This document shows, piece by piece, positions 43,834 through 50,583 of a DNA stretch of 64,000 nt. The notes under the pieces were generated by a model that saw only the letters and a list, made by a program, of their open reading frames with translations, was not told the DNA's origin and did no database searches. Position numbers and translations under genes: made by a program. Source of the DNA: an uncultured Flavobacteriales bacterium (lineage in GTDB: Bacteria; Bacteroidota; Bacteroidia; Flavobacteriales_G; Salibacteraceae); contig CAJXNO010000004.1 of assembly GCA_913057205.1 (NCBI GenBank), forward strand, positions 1 to 64,000, written 5' to 3'. Every line of letters starts with the position of its first letter. The first letter of the stretch is position 1.

Positions 43834-43970
43834 TGAGCACAACGGTTTCGTGTATAAGCAGTAGCGGATTAAAACCTATACGCTTTCAGAAAGAAAGATA
43901 CTTATTAAAAAATAATAGCGGTTCAAGTTTGCACCTAAACCGCTATTGCTTATACACTATGTTGTATGCC
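43834..43970 (-). repeat. attC-like recombination site (element B)
   Basis: The arms GTGTATAAGCAGTAGCGG (left) and CCGCTATTGCTTATACAC (right) pair with one mismatch over 18 bp. Outer boxes are GCACAAC and GTTGTATGC, with spacers GGTTTC and TAT. A nested repeat ATAGCGGTT/AACCGCTAT lies inside. It separates the orphan lipoprotein cassette from the Crp-regulator cassette. Confidence 0.8.
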
Positions 43971-43974
43971 GTTT

Positions 43975-44373
43975 TTATTCTTCTTTGTCTGCAGTTAAAT
44001 ATAACTTGCCCCAAGTTATTCTAGAAATAACAACCAATACAAGCACCATAATTGCAGGTACAGATAAATCAAAAGATTCTTCAATCATTTGGTGTGCTAT
44101 AAATGCGAGAAAAGCATTGAAAAAGTTACCTGCATAAGTCCACTCTTTTAGCCATTTTGGATTTGCTTTGATATCAAGTAAGATTGTTACAAGTGATATA
44201 ACGGCCATAAATTTTGTTACACCTAAAAGTGGATGCAACCAACGTGGAAAGTTGAGTAACTCGAAATAGTCAGACATAAAAGAATACTCTATAAAATAGC
44301 GTGAACCTCCTCCTAGATACATAAGAGCTAAAAGACTAGTTGTGATCCTGAAAATTAATTTGTTTTTGTTCAT
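43975..44373 (-). CDS. DoxX-like membrane protein (cassette gene)
   Basis: This 132-aa protein has four hydrophobic helices: LIFRITTSLLALMYLGGGSR, HPLLGVTKFMAVISLVTILL, FFNAFLAFIAHQMI and VPAIMVLVLVVISRI. The layout fits the DoxX-like family (DoxX_2/DUF4260-like small membrane proteins), which is tentative. It is the last of three genes in one cassette and starts 16 bp after the preceding membrane-protein gene. It probably acts in the inner membrane together with that protein. Confidence 0.65.
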   Translation of the reverse strand: MNKNKLIFRITTSLLALMYLGGGSRYFIEYSFMSDYFELLNFPRWLHPLLGVTKFMAVISLVTILLDIKANPKWLKEWTYAGNFFNAFLAFIAHQMIEESFDLSVPAIMVLVLVVISRITWGKLYLTADKEE

Positions 44374-44389
44374 TTTTTTAATTTTTGAA

Positions 44390-44983
44390 TTAGTAACCTA
44401 ACATTTTGAAAAATCCATTTATACCCATTGCCATAATTGGAAAAAATAACCCTGTTAATGCAGCAGCTACTATGGCAAAAATCCATTTACCACTTAATGG
44501 TGTTTTCTTTAAGCTTAAAGGTTTGTCTTTTTCGGATGCTATGAAATAGTTGCGAACTTTTGGTGTTAGTAGCAAGTAGAAAGCATAAAGTTCCAAAGCG
44601 AGATTGGTTAGCAACCAACCTGTTAGTACTAAACTAGGGGTGTTTTCGCCCATTGGACTTTTAAAAGGTGGTTGAAATATTTCAGTTACCAATCCTACTC
44701 CAAAGTCGGCTATGCCCCACCAAACCCAAGCTAAACCTATGGCATAGGTAATTATTTTGGGTCTTGTTGCTAATAAATACACAACAATAGGTGCTGTCAA
44801 GCCTATTAAAGCGTCTTGCCCAAGTGGAATTATCCATGCGGTGGGTAATACGTCTCCACCAAAAACCTCAATGCTTGGCATAAAGATGAAACCTAAAATA
44901 CGATAGGTCATCCAAGAGAGAATGATAAGGATGGTTGTTAGTTCTTTTGGTCTGTTTTTGACTGCATTCATTTTACTCTGCAT
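44390..44983 (-). CDS. multi-pass membrane protein (cassette gene)
   Basis: This 197-aa protein has five to six hydrophobic helices (ELTTILIILSWMTYRILGFI, ALIGLTAPIVVYLLA, IITYAIGLAWVWWGIADFGV, VLTGWLLTNLALELYAFYLL, IFAIVAAALTGLFFPIMAMG). I know no family name. It stands between a Crp-type regulator gene and a DoxX-like gene in the same cassette. A 16-bp palindrome lies 70-86 bp upstream, a suitable place for a regulator site. Confidence 0.65.
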   Translation of the reverse strand: MQSKMNAVKNRPKELTTILIILSWMTYRILGFIFMPSIEVFGGDVLPTAWIIPLGQDALIGLTAPIVVYLLATRPKIITYAIGLAWVWWGIADFGVGLVTEIFQPPFKSPMGENTPSLVLTGWLLTNLALELYAFYLLLTPKVRNYFIASEKDKPLSLKKTPLSGKWIFAIVAAALTGLFFPIMAMGINGFFKMLGY

Positions 44984-45053
44984 ATTATTGAATTAATAAT
45001 GCAAAGGTCTTATGAATTGGAATGGATAAAAATCTACTAGATTAAGAAAAGAA

Positions 45054-45069
45054 GTGAAACTAGTTTCAC
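45054..45069. promoter_or_regulatory. 16-bp palindrome after the Crp-type gene
   Basis: GTGAAACTAGTTTCAC is a perfect palindrome. It overlaps the stop codon of the Crp-family gene and lies upstream of the two membrane-protein genes. Dimeric Crp/Fnr proteins bind palindromes of this length, so it may be the site through which the regulator controls its cassette partners. Confidence 0.4.
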
Positions 45070-45647
45070 TTTGATTGCTTTTTTCTAAGTCGAGAAAGAT
45101 ATTGGGTGGTCATTCCCAAGTAAGAGGCAATGGTAAACTGTGGTACACGCTGTAGAAATTCAGGGTATTTTTCTACAAATTGTTCATACCGTTCTTCGGC
45201 AGTAAGTGTTAAACTAGCGATTAATCTGCGTTGCATAAAAGCAAGTCCTCTTTCTGCAACAGTTCTAAAAAAGGTTTCGAATTGATGGCTATGAGCTTTA
45301 AGTATTTGTTCATTTTCAAAATCCAATTGTAAAAGAGTACTATCTTCCAATGCTTCCACAAACATAGTAGCAGGTTTTTGATAGATATAACTATTCGGGT
45401 CTGAAATCCACCAACCGTCCATAGCAAGAGAAATCGTGTTTTCTTGTCCATCTTTACCAATTACATAAGCTTTGAATGTTCCCTGAACAACAAAAATTCG
45501 GTATTTAGCTATAAAGTCCGGTTGTATAATGAATTGTCTTTTTTTAACCTTTCGTTCTGTGAAATGAGAAACAAAAAAGGCAGCCTCTTTTTCTGTAAAA
45601 GAATGCTTTTCGATTAATTCGTTTTGAAGTGAATGAATTTCTGTCAT
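45066..45647 (-). CDS. Crp/Fnr-family transcriptional regulator (cassette gene)
   Basis: This 193-aa protein has an N-terminal cyclic-nucleotide-binding-like barrel (RKVKKRQFIIQPDFIAKYRI, VVQGTFKAYVIGKDGQENTI, WWISDPNSYIYQKPATMFVE). The C-terminal HTH (QRVPQFTIASYLGMTTQYLS) is of the Bacteroidota subgroup. It has no cysteine cluster like that of Fnr. It is the first gene of a three-gene cassette. A regulator travelling with its two membrane proteins is unusual for a cassette. Confidence 0.88.
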   Translation of the reverse strand: MTEIHSLQNELIEKHSFTEKEAAFFVSHFTERKVKKRQFIIQPDFIAKYRIFVVQGTFKAYVIGKDGQENTISLAMDGWWISDPNSYIYQKPATMFVEALEDSTLLQLDFENEQILKAHSHQFETFFRTVAERGLAFMQRRLIASLTLTAEERYEQFVEKYPEFLQRVPQFTIASYLGMTTQYLSRLRKKQSK

Positions 45648-45674
45648 TAATCTCTATTCTGTTGCTTTTCAAAT

Positions 45675-45810
45675 GGCATACAACGGTTTGGCTAAGAAAC
45701 GTGCGGCTTTAAAACCGTAAATTTCATCGCCAAGATGAATTTGGATTGAAAGATAAGTCGTGAATGTTTAACGTTCACTGAGTATGTTTGCTTAGCCTTT
45801 GTTGGCAACT
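45675..45810 (-). repeat. attC-like recombination site (element C)
   Basis: The left arm GGCTAAG (after AACGGTTT) pairs with the right arm CTTAGCC (before TTTGTTGGC). Outer boxes are GGCATACAAC and GTTGGCAACT. The internal stretch with GATTGAAAGATA (45744-45755) is shared with element A, which shows that A and C have a common origin. It lies between the Crp-gene start and the stop of the next cassette's gene. Confidence 0.75.
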
Positions 45811-45816
45811 GTATTT

Positions 45817-46308
45817 TTAATTCATTTCAATTATTACACTGTCTTTAATGATGGTAGAGTTATCTAGTTCTAACCTTCCTATTATCTTGTATTTTCCGCT
45901 ATTTGGCACTGAACTTTTAGAAGTTATTAAATACTGTAACCAAAAATTTTCTTCAAGATTTTCAATGGTGAAGTGTTGAGTAATGTCTGAATTTACTTCC
46001 ATCGTATCTTCATTTAATACAATCACATCACCCGCAAACAATTTCATTCCATTTTCAATTGGATAAGTGCTCCATGAATATTCACAAAATTCACCTGCTC
46101 CTTGATGAGTAAAATCAACAACAAAGTTGATGCTTCCATTTTGAAATTCATTTTCGTAGTAGCCATCTACATTTGACTCTCGATCAGTTTCAGTTGTTGT
46201 TACTGGAACTAAATTCATTTTTACTACTTTTCTTGAACATTCTCTCTTACAAGAATTGAAAATCGAAATTGAAAGGAGGATTAATATTTTAAATGCTCTT
46301 CTTTTCAT
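45817..46308 (-). CDS. hypothetical lipoprotein (cassette gene)
   Basis: This 163-aa product starts at 46308 (MKRRAFKILILLSISIFNSC); a longer frame would run through attC-like element D and is rejected. Lipidated Cys20 is followed by KRECSRKVV. The mature part looks like a beta sandwich (GYYENEFQNGSINFVVDFTH, SGKYKIIGRLELDNSTIIKD). No family is recognised. The gene is framed by GTTGGCAACT and AGTTGCCAAC. Confidence 0.6.
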   Translation of the reverse strand: MKRRAFKILILLSISIFNSCKRECSRKVVKMNLVPVTTTETDRESNVDGYYENEFQNGSINFVVDFTHQGAGEFCEYSWSTYPIENGMKLFAGDVIVLNEDTMEVNSDITQHFTIENLEENFWLQYLITSKSSVPNSGKYKIIGRLELDNSTIIKDSVIIEMN

Positions 46309-46310
46309 AT

Positions 46311-46376
46311 AGTTGCCAACGGTTGGGCTATGGTGCGTGTCCCATAGGGCATGCACTATAGCCTTTGTTAGGCAAT
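46311..46376 (-). repeat. attC-like recombination site (element D), shortest copy
   Basis: In 66 bp the arms TTGCCAACGGTTGGGCTATGG and TATAGCCTTTGTTAGGCAA give a compact hairpin. On the cassette coding strand it reads GCCTAAC AAA GGCTATAGTGCATG ... CATAGCC CAACCG TTGGCAACT. GCCTAAC fits the integron R'' consensus RYYYAAC exactly. Confidence 0.82.
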
Positions 46377-46389
46377 GTTTTTTCACTTT

Positions 46390-46710
46390 TCAAGGTGTAA
46401 TTTTCGGATGGTCAAAATCATTTGGTCCTTCAGTTCCTTTAATAAAGAACAGCACGATAATTAGCAGCTGTCCTATTGGAATAAGGATTAATAATGACCA
46501 CCAGCCGGATGTATTTATGTCATGTAATCTCCTAGCAGTCTGCATTAAATTTATAATGTAGTAAACCAATAAATAGAGTAATGAAATGACACCATATTGG
46601 GTAAAGGCAAGGAGAAAGGCAACTATTCCGCCAACAAGCAATAGAACTTGTACAAGTAAGTATTCAAGCTTATTAATCCTTCCTTTATAGGTCAATAAGT
46701 TCATTTTCAT
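46390..46710 (-). CDS. DUF805 membrane protein (cassette gene)
   Basis: This 106-aa protein has the DUF805 pattern: N-terminal TYKGRINKLEYLLVQVLLL, two to three hydrophobic helices, and the conserved ARRLHDINTSGWWSLLILIP. DUF805 proteins are small inner-membrane proteins of unknown role, often found on mobile DNA. The cassette ends GTTAGGCAAT and ATTGCCTAAC pair 10/10. Confidence 0.9.
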   Translation of the reverse strand: MKMNLLTYKGRINKLEYLLVQVLLLVGGIVAFLLAFTQYGVISLLYLLVYYIINLMQTARRLHDINTSGWWSLLILIPIGQLLIIVLFFIKGTEGPNDFDHPKITP

Positions 46711-46730
46711 CTAGATTTTATTTTTTAAAT

Positions 46731-46804
46731 ATTGCCTAACGTTCCGTGTATGGTGTCGTAGCATCCCGCAGGGTGCTATGCACTATACATATTGTTGTAA
46801 GCAG
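46731..46804 (-). repeat. attC-like recombination site (element E)
   Basis: In 74 bp the arms GTATGGTGTCGTAGCATCC and GGGTGCTATGCACTATAC pair with few mismatches. The outer box on the coding strand is GTTAGGC, which matches the integron R' consensus GTTRRRY exactly. The other outer box is GCTTACAAC. It separates the DUF805 cassette from the multicopper oxidase cassette. Confidence 0.82.
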
Positions 46805-46806
46805 TT

Positions 46807-48504
46807 TTAATTCACGATTATTTTTTTAACAAATCGGTCATTACCATATTCGAACATTATGAAATTAACCCCTTTAGGCATTTCTTCAATAGTTAGTTGT
46901 GAATTATCAAATTCTTTGATTGTCATTCGCTCTCTTCCCAATACATCATATACGATTATACTCGATGGGCGTTCACTAAAATTAATGGTAATTTTTCCAA
47001 TGGATGGGTTCGGAAAAATACTTATTCCCAAATCGTCAATTAGGTTGTCTGTAACTGACAAAGGGTTGGAAACAACAAATTGCCCCATCATTCCACCATC
47101 TTCGTGAGTCAGCATATGACAATGGTACATATAGGGTACAGAATCATTCGAAAACGTTTCAAATTTTGCTATGAAACGTACAGTTTCTTGTGGTCTAACC
47201 AGAACTACATCCTTTCTTCCTTGCTCATTAATTGCGGGAGCAACTCCATTTCTTGTTAAAATATAGAACTGTACATCGTGTATATGAAATGGGTGCGAAA
47301 TTCCTGATTGGTTAGTCAGTTCCCAAATTTCAGTATTATCAAGTGGTATTGTGTAGTTAATGACATTTAAATCCATTGTTGCTCCATTTATCAAGAATTC
47401 ACCATTAAGCTGATTTGGTCCCATAGTAACTGGTGAAAAAGTCAGTGTTCTTGTAATATTTGAATTAATTTCAGGAATAGGAGTAACAGTTACCAAACCA
47501 GATGGGATTGATGATATGGGATTAACTGTCTGTACTCCTACGTTAAATTGAAGAACATCAAAGTCAGCACCATTCAATGGGTTCGGATTATAACCAGTCA
47601 TTGTCATTCCAGCTCCCATACCTGGATTTGTCGCACCGTATATTCCATTTGGCAATTCAGAAGCATAACTTTTTAAAAATGCCGTTTGTCCGTTCATACT
47701 TGAAAAATCTATAAGTAATTCTGCTCTTTCTCCTGGTGCTAACAATAGTCTTGTTAATTGAACAGGTGCTGACAACAATCCACCATCAGAAGCTATTTGA
47801 TGAAAAGTTTGATTATTACTCAATCCAAGATTAAAAGCTCTTTGTGATGAACCATTTAAAACTCTACATCGTACTACCTGAGACGGCACATCTAAGAAAG
47901 GGTCTATTGTTGCGTTGACCATTACAATATCATCTGAATTTGAGTGTACTACGATTTGGTTACTACTGTCAAAATCTTTTGTTTGAATTACTAATGGGAA
48001 ATCATCAACACCATAAGTTCTTGGTAGAGCAAGAGCCGCTTCTGCGTTATCTTTTACTATTATCATTCCAGCAATCCCTTTTGAAACGTGTTTATCTGTA
48101 AAGTGATGCAAATGTGGATGATACCAATAAGTTGCAGCTTTATCTAAAATTGTGAAACTTGGCGACCAAGTTGTATTTTGTGGTATTGTAGTATGAGGTC
48201 CCCCATCATTTTCTGCTGATACGTGCATACCGTGCCAATGAATAGTAGTTGTATCTGCCAATTGGTTTGTAACATTAAAATTCACAAAATCACCTTGATT
48301 AAGTATTAATGTTGGCCCCAGAATATTGCCGTTTGCACCCATTGTGTTGGTTGACGATCCACTTAAAAATTGTTTTGTCCCATTTTGTAGGGTTAAATTG
48401 ATGTTTACCCCAGATAAAGTGTCTGGAATAATCAATGCGTTTTGGGCATTTCCTAAATGAAAAAATAGAATCCCAATTAGAGTAATAGTTGTTTTTTTTA
48501 TCAT
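46807..48504 (-). CDS. T9SS-exported multicopper oxidase (cassette gene)
   Basis: This 565-aa protein has a signal peptide (cut near GNA-QNA). It has three cupredoxin domains with all four copper-binding motifs: HWHGMHV (about residue 90), WYHPHLHHF (about 131), HPFHIHDVQF (about 405) and MYHCHMLTHEDGGMM (about 462). Copper or bilirubin-oxidase-like CueO enzymes have this layout. The last ~85 residues are a T9SS sorting domain (IFPNPSIGKITINF to KIIVN), so export uses the host's type IX system. It is the first cassette after the recombinase gene. Confidence 0.9.
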   Translation of the reverse strand: MIKKTTITLIGILFFHLGNAQNALIIPDTLSGVNINLTLQNGTKQFLSGSSTNTMGANGNILGPTLILNQGDFVNFNVTNQLADTTTIHWHGMHVSAENDGGPHTTIPQNTTWSPSFTILDKAATYWYHPHLHHFTDKHVSKGIAGMIIVKDNAEAALALPRTYGVDDFPLVIQTKDFDSSNQIVVHSNSDDIVMVNATIDPFLDVPSQVVRCRVLNGSSQRAFNLGLSNNQTFHQIASDGGLLSAPVQLTRLLLAPGERAELLIDFSSMNGQTAFLKSYASELPNGIYGATNPGMGAGMTMTGYNPNPLNGADFDVLQFNVGVQTVNPISSIPSGLVTVTPIPEINSNITRTLTFSPVTMGPNQLNGEFLINGATMDLNVINYTIPLDNTEIWELTNQSGISHPFHIHDVQFYILTRNGVAPAINEQGRKDVVLVRPQETVRFIAKFETFSNDSVPYMYHCHMLTHEDGGMMGQFVVSNPLSVTDNLIDDLGISIFPNPSIGKITINFSERPSSIIVYDVLGRERMTIKEFDNSQLTIEEMPKGVNFIMFEYGNDRFVKKIIVN

Positions 48505-48520
48505 TTTATTTTTTATTTAA

Positions 48521-48600
48521 TTGCTTACAACTTCGTTATAACGCAAATTAAGGATTTTATTCATCCCTTAATTTGCGGGATAACGAAGTGCTTTGTGTTA
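48521..48600 (-). repeat. attI/attC-like site at the recombinase end (element F)
   Basis: The most perfect hairpin of the set: ACTTCGTTAT (48530-48539) pairs with ATAACGAAGT (48580-48589), and CGCAAATTAAGG (48542-48553) with CCTTAATTTGCG (48566-48577), separated only by 2-nt internal loops. The outer box TTGCTTACAAC pairs 10/11 with GTTGTAAGCAG at the far end of the oxidase cassette. The right arm lies within the last 14 codons of the recombinase gene. It may be the primary insertion site. Confidence 0.75.
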
Positions 48601-49750
48601 AATTATTGTCCATTGGTAGACGTTGATGGAAGTCCTTCATCAGCGTGTCAAATGGGTTCTTTAAATGCATCAGGTGCTCACTGGCTACGTGGGTGTAGAT
48701 CTGTGTGGTTTCTGGTCTGGTGTGTCCTAGTAGCTCTTGCACGTACCTCAAATTTACACCTTCTTCTATCATGTGCGTGGCGAAACTATGTCGTAGCATG
48801 TGCGGCGTAACGTTCTTGTTTAACCGGGCTTTTTTCGCGGCGTTTTTTAGGATGGACCTTACACTCACTGCGCTGTATTGCGCGTTGCCTTGTCCGTTGA
48901 AAACGTAATCGATTGGGCGAAATTGGTTGATGTAATTGTTGAGTATGATGGCCATTTGCTCTCCCATGATCACCAAGCGGTCTTTTTTGCCTTTGGCTTG
49001 CTTGATCATCATGGAACGGTGGTCCAGATCCAGATCTTGTAGCCTTAAGTTTAAAAGCTCACTGATACGTAGGCCTGAACTGTAGATCAGACTCAGCATG
49101 GTTCGGTGCTTCAGGTTATTGCAACAACTCAAAAGTGCCATGATTTCGGTGCGCGTTAATACCTTGGGAAGGCGTTGCTCTTTCTTAGGACCCTCCACTT
49201 TGTCAATGACTAAAAGCGGTAGGTCATTGGCCTCAAACAGCATACGCATGGTGGTGATGAACTGTCGTTGGGTGCTGTTGGCATAACCGTTCTTTATAAG
49301 GTGATCGGTTTGGAAGTAGATAACGTCCTTGTTGCGGAGTTCTTTGGGGTCTTTTTGTGTGAAAAGGAAAAATTTGCGGGCAAGCTGTTCATAGGTGTCC
49401 ACGGTGCTTTTGCTTCGTCCTTTTATCTTGAGGTACCTCACTAAGTGTAAAATGGCTTCGGTTTGTGCTTCACTGAGCCGGTGACCTTTGATGGCAGACC
49501 AAGCCGCTTGTTGATCTCTCTTGTTCTGGAATTCTGCTGGCCAACGGAGATGAGCAATACCATCAAACTGTTCTTCAAGACTTAACAAGTTTTGCTTGGT
49601 GTCGGTTAAGTACCAGGCTCGATCTTCCGGACTCCAACGTGCCCGAATCTGTTTACACCGGTTGATGAGGTCTACGTCATAATCAAACCTTAGAAAGATA
49701 CGAGAGACCCCGTTCCTGTGCTCGAATGATATTCTAATGAATGGCAACAT
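48557..49750 (-). CDS. tyrosine recombinase at the head of the cassette array
   Basis: This 397-aa enzyme has an N-terminal extra domain (residues 1-75, FLRFDYDVDLINRCKQIRAR then WSPEDRAWYL), a SAM-like core-binding domain (about 95-180) and a catalytic domain with Arg228 (SGLRISELL), His317-x-x-Arg320 (TPHMLRHSF), His343 (LLGHT) and the nucleophile Tyr352 (IYTHV). The tail KNPFDTL resembles the SPLDxL tail of integron integrases. The roughly 20-residue insertion that marks IntI between the Arg and His boxes is not present. It is transcribed toward the cassettes, in their direction. Confidence 0.92.
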   Translation of the reverse strand: MLPFIRISFEHRNGVSRIFLRFDYDVDLINRCKQIRARWSPEDRAWYLTDTKQNLLSLEEQFDGIAHLRWPAEFQNKRDQQAAWSAIKGHRLSEAQTEAILHLVRYLKIKGRSKSTVDTYEQLARKFFLFTQKDPKELRNKDVIYFQTDHLIKNGYANSTQRQFITTMRMLFEANDLPLLVIDKVEGPKKEQRLPKVLTRTEIMALLSCCNNLKHRTMLSLIYSSGLRISELLNLRLQDLDLDHRSMMIKQAKGKKDRLVIMGEQMAIILNNYINQFRPIDYVFNGQGNAQYSAVSVRSILKNAAKKARLNKNVTPHMLRHSFATHMIEEGVNLRYVQELLGHTRPETTQIYTHVASEHLMHLKNPFDTLMKDFHQRLPMDNNLTQSTSLSRKLRDE

Positions 49751-49835
49751 ACCCTCAATCCGACGCCCAAAATAGAGGTGCCTTGTGAATACACAAAACG
49801 GATTTGCGCAAGTGGAAGGAATTTTCGTTGCTAGG

Positions 49836-49934
49836 TTGCGTGAGGGATGGTAGCGGCACCCCGAACCAACGCCGTAGGCGGGGGGAGGAGTATAGCGGAC
49901 AGCCCGACCCCCGAGTCTTCGGGGGGCACGCCCA
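49836..49934 (+). ncRNA. candidate structured RNA, Flavo-1-like
   Basis: A 99-bp GC-rich element has the pattern GAGGGATGGTAGCGGCACC ... GAGTATAGCGGACAGCCCGACCC, closed by GCGTG/CACGC and ending in a CCCCCGA/TCGGGGG hairpin (49908-49925). Elements with GGGATxGxAGCGGC and ATAxAGCGGATAGCCCG recur between genes in Flavobacteria and, from memory, fit the Flavo-1 motif. It lies between the recombinase start and the methyltransferase stop. Confidence 0.5.
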
Positions 49935-49971
49935 AAACATGATTACCGTTAATATGGTGCCGAACCTTCGG

Positions 49972-50583
49972 TTAGTCTTTTTGGCCGATGTAGCGGATCA
50001 CGGATGACTCGCCGTGGTGGTAGGGGCCTTCTTGTAGGTGTACCACTTTGGTCTCTAGGAGCAGTTCATTGAGCTGGTCAAAATCATCGCGGAGGGTGTT
50101 GGCGTCGTAAAGCATCTCTATGTTCTTAGGTCCGCCGGCTGCCGGGTTTTTGCTGTTGAATGCTAGGTGGTCTTTTGAAAAGGCCTCTAGCAAGAGGTGT
50201 CCGCCGGGTTTGAGCGCATCGATGAGCTTCTGGTGCCAATCTGCGCGGAAGTTTGCCGGGAAATGGGCGAAGATCAGTGCTACCGCATCGTAGGTGTCTT
50301 TCGGGAGCTGGACCTCGTTGAAGTTGACTACGTCGTACTGGATGTTTACCTGCTTGTCTGTTGCCAGGGCATATGCTTTTTGCTGCCCGGCCTCGCTGAG
50401 ATCGAAGGCGTCGACTTGCCAACCTTGCTGGGCCGCGTGAACGGCATTTCTACCCTCACCCTCTGCCGGAAAGAGGATGTGTCCGGGAGTGACCTGGCGT
50501 AGGGATTCTTTCAGAAAAGCGTTGGGTGCAGTGCCGTATGCGTATTCCGATGCTCCGTAGCGCTCGTTCCAGAATTCCTTCAT
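49972..50583 (-). CDS. class I SAM-dependent methyltransferase
   Basis: This 203-aa protein has FWNERYGASEYAYGTAPNAF at the N terminus and a glycine-poor variant of the SAM motif (ILFPAEGEGRNAVHAAQQGW). VDAFDLSEAGQQKA and ALKPGGHLLLEAF follow. The layout fits the TehB/thiopurine-like branch of small-molecule methyltransferases. The substrate is unknown. Its start overlaps the stop of the thioesterase gene by 4 bp, so the pair is translationally coupled. Confidence 0.85.
   Translation of the reverse strand: MKEFWNERYGASEYAYGTAPNAFLKESLRQVTPGHILFPAEGEGRNAVHAAQQGWQVDAFDLSEAGQQKAYALATDKQVNIQYDVVNFNEVQLPKDTYDAVALIFAHFPANFRADWHQKLIDALKPGGHLLLEAFSKDHLAFNSKNPAAGGPKNIEMLYDANTLRDDFDQLNELLLETKVVHLQEGPYHHGESSVIRYIGQKD

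Noticed and set aside
46309-46386. Earlier start of the cassette lipoprotein gene
   Set aside because: The additional residues are encoded by attC-like element D and the signal peptide would no longer be N-terminal.
42570-48500. Prophage or ordinary genomic island
   Set aside because: There are no phage structural, replication or transposase genes, and the repeated hairpins with matched cassette ends explain the region better.
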